Origin: Hirundichthys speculiger
Taxonomy: Eukaryota > Chordata > Actinopteri > Beloniformes > Exocoetidae
Direction: 5' to 3'
Length of the DNA: 64,000 bases
Assembly: GCA_018398805.1 (NCBI GenBank)
Contig: JAGFBZ010000936.1
Coordinates: forward strand, 434,001-498,000
Part shown: one piece after another, positions 60,201 through 64,000 of the stretch
Position numbering within the stretch: the stretch's first letter is position 1
How the letters are laid out: every line of letters starts with the position of its first letter
The notes under the pieces: generated by a model
The model's database searches: none
The model's input: the letters and a program-made list of their open reading frames with translations, nothing else
What the model was told of the DNA's origin: nothing
Program-made: the position numbers and the translations under genes

Positions 60201-62869
60201 TGGCTCATACAAGGTTTTTTTTTGTGTGTTTGTGTGTGTAGGTGATAGTGTGGGGCCCGTGCAGGCTGGAGGGCCCCGGAGAGCCCGTGCTTCCTCCAGA
60301 GATTAAACCCTGTTCCTCTGTCTTGGATGTGGGCGATTCTGCTACTGCTGCAACTTTCTCTCCTGAACTCTGCTCCAATAAGAGGTACACACACATTCAC
60401 TTATATTTATATGTTTGAGTAACGTCCAACTTTATGCACAACTATAACTTTGCTGACTGTCGACTGGTCTTATGGCTCACTCTACCTGTGAAATTCTCTC
60501 TGTTGCTTCAGCTGTTTGGTTATTCACTGCAGAAAAGCTAATGACAGAGAAGAAAGTTTTGGTACTGCAGGACTGTCGTGAACACAGCTGGGTTCATTCT
60601 CAGTGCAAAGAATGGAGGATTAGAGAAAGTTTCTTGAAGTGCATTCATTTCATTTCATTTTATTGATTCATTCCAGACATGTCAAAACAATCTTTTAAAG
60701 CATAGACAATTTTAACACTATCATGAATCTATTTATCTGAAAATAAATATAATATATTTATAAAATATATAATAATGAATAATTCAATATACACTGACAC
60801 ATGTGCATAACCATAATTTAGAAACATATAGAACATCTTGTAAATAAATCTAAATATTAAATAGACATATTCCCCCCAAAAAATAAAAAATAAACAAAAT
60901 TTATACCCAATGTATACACACCAATCTATATACATACATATACATATCAATATGCAAAACACATATCTGGTTTAACATGTCTGAAAAGGGGTAGGAAGAA
61001 GTAAAACTTATTTAATCCTACCTCTTCTCCAATGTTCCAAGATTACCCTTAAATTTATCCAGTTTTTGAGGCCTAGTACTAAATTTTAGTTGTAATTTCA
61101 TATCCAGATAGACATAGCCATTTAACTACATACATACTGATACACACACATTCACACTACAGTACATACTATAATATATACTATAGTATATACTACAGTA
61201 CATACTACATACACTTCACTCTGTATATTCACTCCCACACACACAGTGCACCCTGAGAGCACCCAGATAAACCCCCCCCCCCAATATGCTGCACCCTGAC
61301 ACCAAACCCACTCGAGCCCAGTCCCCCCCACCAGCCCTCCATAATGATGGCGCAAGAGCAGAACCAAGAGGGTCCCTGACCCGGTTGGCCCACATAAGGC
61401 ACCACATCAACACAAGCACCCAGACCCCCGACAGCAACACCCATGACCCTGCCCAGGTGCCAGCCCCTAAGACCCCCCCACCCCACAGCAGGTGGGGCAG
61501 GTTGGGGGCGCCCACCCAACCCTCCCCAGCAGGGGGGAACCCCCGCCATGTAGCGGAGACGTCCCAGCAGCTACAGAGTGACGGGAGGCACCCGCATTGC
61601 TCCTGTTGTCTCTCTACTTCTGCCTTGATTCTTCTTGTCACATCCAGTTGCACGTCTGTGGACTCCAGCATCAATAAAATCAACCTGGCATTGAACAAAA
61701 TGTTCCTGTTATCAGAGTTTCTAGAAAGTGGATCTCAACCGTTGAATAAACCGGCAAACACAAATAAATATAATAACATACATATACCGGTGAGCAATTC
61801 TGCTTTTGCCACCATCATTGGAGATAACATTGGTAAAATGAGCTACGGATTTGGGATTTGAAAAACTAAATTAAAAACATTTATTCCCTTTAAAACCATC
61901 TGAGGCTGTCAGCAGCAAAAACAATTTTTTACTTTCACTGATAACCACTTGGAATAAATTAGAGCACTCTTCCTCTACACATATTTTCTCAAAGATTTGG
62001 TAATATTAATCATCAAGACTAAAAATTATGTAAACATAAAGCCCAGGTTATTTTTTTCTAAAAAAAGCCAAAACTTTCTTTTAAGGTCAGAGAGGGGGGG
62101 TTAGGGTTAGTTAGGGTTGTGAATATAGTTCAGATGCATAAACGTACTGCATGTCCCTCTGGTTCGCTTGGCAGCTACCTGCTCGCAGTCGGTCTGGAGT
62201 CTGGCCGGATTCTGCTGTACAAGTGGAGCCCTGGCCAGGAGGCTGCTGCAGGACGGGACTGGATCAGCTGCGGACAAACTGACACCTTGTATCCTTGCAA
62301 CACATCATCTGAAGTTTATCGTATACAACTTTGAAAGGCCTCTAGCGGTCCTGCTATTACATCTAATAGGCAGGTTATGACAATAGCAGTGTTATTGGTG
62401 ACTTTGTATTAGAAAGCCGCCTCTTTTGAGAAATGCTTCTCTGCCACTCATAACTTAATTTATTTAGTTAAGTTTTACTATTTTAAAAGTGATTATGTCA
62501 GTTGATCTGTCCCATTTTTGTACTCCTGGTGTAGATGGTCAGGTCAGAAGTGCTTAGAAATGTCTGTACATTTTCTTTATTTCAGGAGAGAGATGGCAGT
62601 TGTAAAGCATATGTGGTCGCTGTTTGTCTACAATTTAGTCTGTTGTTTCCCTTCACCACACACCCTTTTACAGACAAAGCCACACTTTGGCAGTCAAGCG
62701 GCTCCGCTGGAGGCCCAGGGCTGGCCGAGCAGGTCGAGGCAACAATGAGAAGGATGGACAGAGTGGCAGTGAGAGTCAGCTTGAGGAGGAGAGCTCCTGG
62801 GTCCAGCTTGCCAGTGCCAGCGTCGACCACTCTGTCAAAATCTTCAACATCAACAAACGGGCTCTTTAG
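23223..62869 (+). CDS. elp2: Elongator complex protein 2 (WD40 scaffold), complete 22-exon gene
   Basis: Elp2 is a core subunit of the six-subunit Elongator complex, which modifies wobble uridines of tRNAs (cm5U/mcm5U). It folds as two seven-bladed WD40 propellers that hold Elp1 and the catalytic Elp3. Coding exons: 23223-23354, 23505-23583, 24669-24739, 24950-25094, 27870-27947, 28282-28346, 28468-28534, 37106-37252, 37370-37465, 37865-37965, 44442-44573, 45540-45689, 49181-49372, 49589-49658, 49830-49925, 51063-51120, 53922-53994, 54089-54281, 59989-60110, 60242-60384, 62175-62288, 62674-62869. They total 2520 nt, 839 residues, with consistent phases and AG/GT boundaries. GH and WD-type blade ends recur ([29 protein letters not shown]). 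The 40-kb span is due to element-filled introns 7, 10 and 18. No broken exon is seen, so it should be functional. Confidence 0.96.
23505..23583 (+). CDS. elp2: elp2 exon 2
   Basis: Encodes [14 protein letters not shown], the first clear WD40 GH start. Acceptor TTTAG|GAG, donor AATG|GTGAGT, ends in phase 1. Confidence 0.93.
24077..24129. repeat. (TA)n microsatellite in elp2 intron 2
   Basis: Alternating TA over about 53 bp with one slip. Likely length-variable. Confidence 0.95.
24669..24739 (+). CDS. elp2: elp2 exon 3
   Basis: Encodes [20 protein letters not shown], the closing strands of a WD40 blade. Acceptor CACAG|CTCC, donor AAG|GTAAAC, phase 0. Confidence 0.93.
24871..24960 (+). repeat. 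30-bp direct repeat duplicating the exon 4 acceptor
   Basis: Positions 24871-24900 and 24931-24960 are identical over 30 bp, including polypyrimidine tract, AG and the first 11 bases of exon 4. The inserted 60 bp also contains an inverted copy (24898-24922) of 24853-24877 with one mismatch, around a 20-bp spacer. Confidence 0.95.
24950..25094 (+). CDS. elp2: elp2 exon 4
   Basis: Encodes [14 protein letters not shown] and [10 protein letters not shown], one full blade. The chosen acceptor is CTTCCTCAG|TTTATC at 24949. An identical acceptor 60 bp upstream (24889) would add 20 codons without a stop. I prefer 24950 because the length then fits other vertebrate Elp2 proteins. Confidence 0.9.
25742..25809. 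repeat. Poly(T)/poly(A) inverted pair in elp2 intron 4
   Basis: T22 at 25742-25763 and A30 at 25780-25809, separated by 16 bases. In RNA or single-stranded DNA this would fold into a perfect hairpin. It may be two retroposon tails facing each other. Confidence 0.9.
27310..27520. repeat. Decayed interspersed repeat of the CTCCAGTCCTCGAGGGCC fish family
   Basis: The left part reads TCCAGGGCCACTGTCCTGCAG with ACACACCTGATCCTAATTAA, and the right part has GAACCTGCAGGACACC: roughly inverted halves. It is related to the clearer copy at 34308-34462. Confidence 0.5.
27870..27947 (+). CDS. elp2: elp2 exon 5
   Basis: Encodes [20 protein letters not shown], the Elp2-specific strand before the PILACG blade. 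Acceptor CCTCAG|CTGAG, donor AGAG|GTAAGC, phase 1. Confidence 0.93.
28282..28346 (+). CDS. elp2: elp2 exon 6
   Basis: Encodes [20 protein letters not shown]. Acceptor TTATAG|ATCCC, donor GACAG|GTGAGG, phase 0. Confidence 0.94.
28468..28534 (+). CDS. elp2: elp2 exon 7
   Basis: Encodes [14 protein letters not shown], a strongly conserved Elp2 blade start. Acceptor CAATAG|CTCC, donor CAGA|GTGAGT, phase 1. Confidence 0.94.
28578..29332. mobile_element. 755-bp inverted-repeat element (Harbinger-like MITE candidate)
   Basis: Left end GGGCCTCATTCATGAAAC and right end TTGTGAATGAGGCCC form terminal inverted repeats of about 16 bp. The neighbouring triplets are AAT and ACT, so a 3-bp target duplication is not proven. 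There is no open transposase frame. GGGCC-type ends are common in fish PIF/Harbinger elements. Confidence 0.75.
29935..31174. mobile_element. hAT-type element, 1240 bp, with perfect 8-bp target duplication
   Basis: Starts CAGTGGTTCTCAACCTG and ends GTTGAGAAACCCTA, imperfect inverted repeats of hAT type. ATCTAGAC occurs directly on both sides (29927-29934 and 31175-31182). The left end holds a C-run followed by an A-run (about 29957-30004), which probably expanded after insertion. No intact transposase is present. Confidence 0.92.
32811..32890. repeat. Dispersed repeat block shared with 18296-18376
   Basis: GGAATTTATTTCCGATATGT, then CGAGGAGGGACAGGAACATT, occurs in both places with a few differences. 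At 18 kb it sits within Harbinger-like sequence, which suggests a piece of the same family here. Confidence 0.75.
33185..33263. repeat. Compound (CA)n(TA)n microsatellite in elp2 intron 7
   Basis: About 40 bp of CA repeat, then TTT, then about 35 bp of TA repeat. Confidence 0.95.
34308..34462. mobile_element. Short inverted-repeat element (hAT-like MITE)
   Basis: The left CTCCAGTGCTCGAGGGCCGC and right CCCGAGGACTGGAGTTGGA are inverted relative to each other, with AACATTTAAGATATGGAGGA mirroring the left arm. This matches a very common fish MITE. Target duplications were not identified. Confidence 0.7.
34575..35755 (-). mobile_element. 5'-truncated L2/Rex1-clade LINE, minus strand
   Basis: The minus-strand 3' terminus is the (ATTGA)n array at 34577-34601, preceded by the common fish 3' UTR words TATTTGTATAGCG and GGCGCTTTACAGAG in reverse. 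The coding C-terminal part lies at 35446-35742. The element stops at about 35755 next to a hAT relic, the usual 5' truncation of LINE copies. Confidence 0.85.
35446..35742 (-). pseudogene. LINE ORF2 C-terminal fragment
   Basis: A 98-residue minus-strand frame with [26 protein letters not shown] and LWNQLP.WVKEA, the recurrent C-terminal region of fish L2/Rex1-type reverse transcriptase proteins. The start is truncated; the stop is natural. Confidence 0.85.
35756..36750 (-). mobile_element. Decayed hAT element with BED-finger transposase remnant
   Basis: The left side (GACCGTTAACCGACGCC, GTTAACCGATAAG) and the right side (ATCGGTTAACGGTTAAATGG, then AACCATGTGCATCCC) contain inverted GTTAACCG words, as in fish hAT ends. 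The interior encodes the start of a transposase on the minus strand. The body after 36056 toward the left end is deleted, so the element is non-autonomous. Confidence 0.75.
36056..36565 (-). pseudogene. ZBED/hAT transposase N-terminal fragment
   Basis: On the minus strand, [18 protein letters not shown], then [10 protein letters not shown], forms a BED zinc finger: a W-x-x-F type start, CKLC, and H-x4-H. A TAA at about 36498-36496 interrupts the finger between the Cys and His pairs. After it, a frame of 138 residues continues with [15 protein letters not shown], the start of the hAT catalytic domain, then ends where the element is deleted. It is clearly nonfunctional. Confidence 0.85.
37106..37252 (+). 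CDS. elp2: elp2 exon 8
   Basis: Encodes [17 protein letters not shown] and the charged loop [11 protein letters not shown]. It follows the largest intron (8.6 kb). Acceptor TTCAG|ATGG, donor AGAG|GTGAGT, phase 1. Confidence 0.93.
37370..37465 (+). CDS. elp2: elp2 exon 9
   Basis: Encodes [19 protein letters not shown], a hallmark Elp2 stretch. Acceptor CTGTAG|AGGTG, donor AAAG|GTAGCT, phase 1. Confidence 0.95.
37865..37965 (+). CDS. elp2: elp2 exon 10
   Basis: Encodes [17 protein letters not shown] and GVWVEQ. Acceptor CTGCAG|ATGG, donor GCAG|GTTAGT, phase 0. Confidence 0.95.
40164..40206. repeat. (ATTC)n microsatellite
   Basis: About ten ATTC units, followed by sequence (GTCACCAGTCCATCACATGCC) resembling the end of an L2/Maui-type tail. 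Confidence 0.9.
43290..43440. repeat. Transposon end shared (inverted) with 54403-54550
   Basis: ATTTTATGCCCTG closes the block at 43440, and the preceding 140 bp (AGCCAGGGGCTACTTGGTAA) are the reverse complement of 54403-54540 with few changes. Only one terminus is present, so it is a solo end or fragment. Confidence 0.8.
44442..44573 (+). CDS. elp2: elp2 exon 11
   Basis: Encodes [16 protein letters not shown] and [11 protein letters not shown], the junction of the two propellers. Acceptor CACCAG|GTGCG. The donor GAG|GTTGGA is weak but is the only GT that keeps phase 0 with exon 12. Confidence 0.9.
45540..45689 (+). CDS. elp2: elp2 exon 12
   Basis: Encodes [19 protein letters not shown] and ASDQTTKLF. 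Acceptor TTTCAG|GGAG, donor CAACAG|GTAAAA, phase 0. Confidence 0.95.
45830..46061 (-). mobile_element. LINE 3' fragment, minus strand, left part
   Basis: ACTTCATTAATCCCGGAAGGGAAATT is the reversed 3' terminus of a common fish non-LTR element. The sequence continues with its body (AGGATTTCCTGTTGCAGTCT) and is interrupted at 46062 by the Harbinger-like element; it resumes at 46885-47020. Confidence 0.7.
46062..46884. mobile_element. Harbinger-like MITE, 823 bp, nested in a LINE
   Basis: Left end GGGCCCGATCTTCC and right end, reversed, GGCCCCGATCGTAC form imperfect inverted repeats, and further mirrored CGGTAGCGGG-type words continue inward. TTT stands directly on both sides (46059-46061 and 46885-46887), consistent with the 3-bp duplication of PIF/Harbinger elements. 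No intact coding frame. Related blocks occur at 18128-18500. Confidence 0.8.
46885..47020 (-). mobile_element. LINE 3' fragment, minus strand, right part
   Basis: Continues the LINE of 45830-46061 with CCAGCATAGAGCCAGCCTCCTGTATCGG and TCTGATGCTGCTCTCCCACC, words seen in the body of the same fish repeat family. Confidence 0.6.
48175..48445 (-). mobile_element. L2/Maui-type tail, minus strand
   Basis: ATCCATCCATTATCCATACC at the left is the reversed GATG-type end, followed by CATGTCTTCGGACTGTGGGA and GGAGGAAACCCACGCAAACA, the reverse of the element at 17465-17840. The SINE-like head is absent. Confidence 0.8.
49181..49372 (+). CDS. elp2: elp2 exon 13
   Basis: Encodes [17 protein letters not shown] and [11 protein letters not shown]. 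Acceptor CTGCAG|GCCACC, donor CCAGT|GTGAGT, phase 0. Confidence 0.95.
49589..49658 (+). CDS. elp2: elp2 exon 14
   Basis: Encodes [19 protein letters not shown], the conserved inter-blade linker. Acceptor TGTCAG|GATTC, donor CAAG|GTAAGC, phase 1. Confidence 0.94.
49830..49925 (+). CDS. elp2: elp2 exon 15
   Basis: Encodes a variable acidic loop ending YFHPLQLT, which corresponds to the poorly conserved part of Elp2. Acceptor TTACAG|GTGACC, donor ACTG|GTATGG, phase 1. Confidence 0.88.
51063..51120 (+). CDS. elp2: elp2 exon 16
   Basis: Encodes [19 protein letters not shown]. Acceptor GAACAG|AGCC, donor AACT|GTGAGT, phase 2. Confidence 0.93.
51121..53921 (+). other. elp2 intron 16 (2.8 kb)
   Basis: AT-rich, with a T-run at 52732-52758. 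No mobile element or exon was recognised. Confidence 0.6.
53922..53994 (+). CDS. elp2: elp2 exon 17
   Basis: Encodes [20 protein letters not shown]. Acceptor CTCCAG|GTATG, donor CAAG|GTCAGT, phase 0. Confidence 0.94.
54089..54281 (+). CDS. elp2: elp2 exon 18
   Basis: Encodes [13 protein letters not shown], then [20 protein letters not shown] and [11 protein letters not shown], covering two blade parts. Acceptor TACCAG|GCATC, donor CCAG|GTGAGA, phase 1. Confidence 0.95.
54403..56103. mobile_element. 1.7-kb inverted-repeat DNA transposon, family uncertain
   Basis: Begins CAGGGCATAAAAT and ends ATTTTATGCCCTG, a perfect 13-bp terminal inverted repeat. Adjacent to the ends are paired blocks with GGTCGCCAGT and GGCGACCAGT. 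Flanking 8-mers (TCGCAGTG and GGGTGTAG) do not match, so hAT is only a guess from the CAG start. No transposase frame remains. Confidence 0.8.
55518..55792 (+). repeat. Solo-LTR-like block inside the 54.4-kb element
   Basis: Runs from TGTTGTAAGCC to TTGTCACA and includes GCCCTTTAAGGGG, GTAATGTAGTTTGTGAGG and CTGAATAAAGTGCC, a promoter-to-poly(A) order typical of LTRs. No flanking duplication or internal retroviral sequence confirms it. Confidence 0.3.
56559..56594. repeat. (CA)n followed by A-run
   Basis: Eleven CA units then A14, in elp2 intron 18. Confidence 0.9.
58330..59075 (+). pseudogene. Tc1-type transposase relic
   Basis: Broken frames contain the helix-turn-helix region ([16 protein letters not shown]), then [14 protein letters not shown] with the first catalytic Asp region, [20 protein letters not shown], and a decayed end around [13 protein letters not shown], where the second Asp is expected. 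Several stops and frame changes occur after 58900. Terminal inverted repeats were not located. Confidence 0.85.
59989..60110 (+). CDS. elp2: elp2 exon 19
   Basis: Encodes [18 protein letters not shown] and TSSRDKK, very highly conserved in Elp2. Acceptor CTGCAG|AGCC, donor AAGAAG|GTAACG, phase 0. Confidence 0.96.
60242..60384 (+). CDS. elp2: elp2 exon 20
   Basis: Begins VIVWG, completing the previous blade, then a Pro/Gly-rich loop and [10 protein letters not shown]. Acceptor TGTGTAG|GTGAT, donor AGAG|GTACAC, phase 2. Confidence 0.93.
60385..62174 (+). other. elp2 intron 20 (1.8 kb)
   Basis: Mostly the LINE end above. 61701-62174 is AT-rich with a GGGTTAGGGTTAG telomere-like word near 62098-62117 and nothing else recognised. 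Confidence 0.7.
60641..61700 (-). mobile_element. LINE 3' end, minus strand
   Basis: TTTCATTTCATTTTATTGATTCATTCCAGACATGT is the reversed end of a fish non-LTR element with an (AAATG)n tail. TGTCTGAAAAGGGGTAGGAAGAAGTA is its typical 3' UTR. Farther in, a GC-rich part (61216-61698) has a biased minus-strand frame that shows no RT motif. The inner boundary is approximate. Confidence 0.65.
62175..62288 (+). CDS. elp2: elp2 exon 21
   Basis: Encodes [20 protein letters not shown]. Acceptor TTGGCAG|CTACC. The donor CCTT|GTATCC is weak but gives the phase 2 needed by exon 22. Confidence 0.9.
62674..62869 (+). CDS. elp2: elp2 exon 22 with stop
   Basis: Encodes [13 protein letters not shown], a Gly/Ser/Glu-rich loop, and the last blade [17 protein letters not shown] before RAL and TAG. 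Acceptor TTACAG|ACAAAG. Confidence 0.95.
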
Positions 62870-63345
62870 CACTACCAACACTGACACTAATGTCTCTCAC
62901 ACGCACGGAGGCGCTTGGACACGGGGCCAGGGGCCTGCGCGGGGCTCAGCGGCCACAGTTGCTTGCTTGCAAGCCATTCAGTCCCTGTGACGGATAGTTA
63001 AGTCACAGACTGCAGGAAGCACAAGCCCTGCAGTCTGTCCAGAGCTGAATGGATGGATGAAAGCAGGATAATGAACGCACCGTGACTTTAGGGTTCACCT
63101 CTCTGGGACACTTTAGAGTGTTTTAGATCCGGAGAATTACTGTTCTCGGTATCTACAGAGACTGCACATGTACACGCTTAAACGAGTGAACGTTTATGTG
63201 ATGAACTGAACTCCTAAAGCAAATCAAAGATGTGATCATCACCATTCTTTTGCCTGGATGTGTAGACTGTCATTAATGCAGTTTGTGCTGTATGTCATTG
63301 CCAGTAACCAAATGATGTAATAAATTGTACTGTCCCATTTTATTT
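62870..63345 (+). other. elp2: elp2 3' untranslated region
   Basis: Noncoding sequence between the TAG stop and a poly(A) signal. It has no repeat or frame of note. The end is inferred from the signal at 63319. Confidence 0.7.
63319..63324 (+). terminator. elp2: elp2 poly(A) signal AATAAA
   Basis: Canonical AATAAA about 450 bp after the stop, followed within 30 bp by a TGT/T-rich stretch suited to cleavage and polyadenylation. Confidence 0.75.
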
Positions 63346-64000
63346 TATTTACTTTTTATTTTTATTTTTTTTATTGTCTTGAAATTAAATGAAAAATAAC
63401 AGAAATACAAATTGGAAAAGTTTCCTGAGAGTGTGTTTGTAGTGCCCAAACATGGCTGGGATAAGGGCGACAGTCCAAACCGTAGTTTTAGACCATAAAA
63501 CCTAACAATGATCTGCAAAAATCAGTATCAGCAGGAGAAAACACTGATTAAATTAAAATGAAAATATCATTTAGAGCTGTTTTGAACTGAGGACTTCATA
63601 CGTCACAGCAGATTTGGGTAAGTCAGAAGTTTTCAAGTTAACAAATGTTTCAGCCTTTACATTGGCTAGCTCTGCTTTTGGAGACTGTACAGTAATCTGA
63701 ACAGGATTCTGAAGGACAACTCGCCGTGTGGATTTACTCTGGACTCAGCCAGGTTGTTCAGCCATTATGTTTCAGCTATAAATTTATCTGCAGGAAATCC
63801 TTACAACTGGCCGTAACTCTCTCTAATCACATGTGAAGGGATCAGTAAAACCCCAGCCACACATGCTCCTAAAGGAAGTGGTTATTTTTCAAACAGTGAA
63901 ATGAGGTTTGGGGACAGCCCTGCCATACATCAAAGGATTTTCCACTTTTATATAATGTGCTGTAATTACAGAGTCATTATCTGTGATATTTCATCAATGC
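63346..64000. other. Intergenic DNA downstream of elp2
   Basis: AT-rich, no frame or repeat family recognised to the end of the window. Confidence 0.5.

Noticed and set aside
61286..61861. Plus-strand proline-rich frame of 191 codons
   Set aside because: It runs antisense through the GC-rich part of a LINE 3' end. The bias comes from C-rich DNA, not from a gene.
62098..62117. Telomere-like GGGTTAGGGTTAG word
   Set aside because: Only about two units; too short to call an interstitial telomeric repeat.
62535..62990. Plus-strand frame of 151 codons over the last elp2 exon
   Set aside because: Wrong frame; elp2 exon 22 is supported by the WD40 end and phase.

Overview
The window is vertebrate nuclear DNA from a ray-finned (teleost) fish. 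It has one long intron-rich gene surrounded by fish-type mobile elements: L2/Maui-like LINE tails with (GATG)n ends, several hAT and Harbinger-like elements, a Tc1-type transposase relic, and a class I endogenous retrovirus. There are no operons, bacterial genes or CRISPR arrays.

The host gene is elp2 (Elongator complex subunit 2), on the + strand from 23223 to 62869. I could place all 22 coding exons. Every junction has an AG acceptor and a GT donor, and the phases agree throughout. The exons sum to 2520 nt (839 codons plus stop), close to the vertebrate protein at a little over 820 residues. The WD40 blade signatures run in order over both halves. The start ATG lies inside a YY1-like motif and a poly(A) signal follows the stop by about 450 bp. 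Exon 4 carries a 60-bp palindrome-associated duplication that creates a second, in-frame splice acceptor.

The left third (1-20.2 kb) is almost entirely mobile DNA. On the minus strand lies a degraded endogenous retrovirus (about 2.1-13.4 kb). It has gag pieces with a CCHC knuckle, protease, a 688-codon RT-RNase H frame, a split integrase, a polypurine tract and one recognisable LTR at the low-coordinate end. No matching 5' LTR is visible. Between its polymerase and its LTR sits a separate 1.3-kb minus-strand unit with a LINE-like (TGATTC)n tail, encoding an unrecognised 157-residue membrane plus coiled-coil protein. A L1-type element with an open ORF1 but no ORF2 follows (13.4-14.85 kb). Next is a broken, tandemly duplicated pseudogene for a Lys/Glu-rich TPH-like coiled-coil protein (14.85-17.3 kb), then SINE, hAT and Harbinger-like pieces.

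From 20.2 to 23.2 kb I see only AT-rich intergenic DNA. The elp2 introns hold further elements: a complete-looking hAT element at 29.9-31.2 kb with perfect 8-bp target duplications, a 755-bp inverted-repeat element at 28.6 kb, a LINE end next to a BED-finger hAT relic at 34.6-36.75 kb, a Harbinger-like element nested in a LINE at 46 kb, a 1.7-kb inverted-repeat element at 54.4 kb, a Tc1 relic at 58.3 kb and a LINE 3' end at 60.6 kb. Nothing that would make a new multi-gene system is evident. The points most worth checking are the elp2 exon 4 duplication, the 157-residue protein of the nested element and the duplicated coiled-coil pseudogene.
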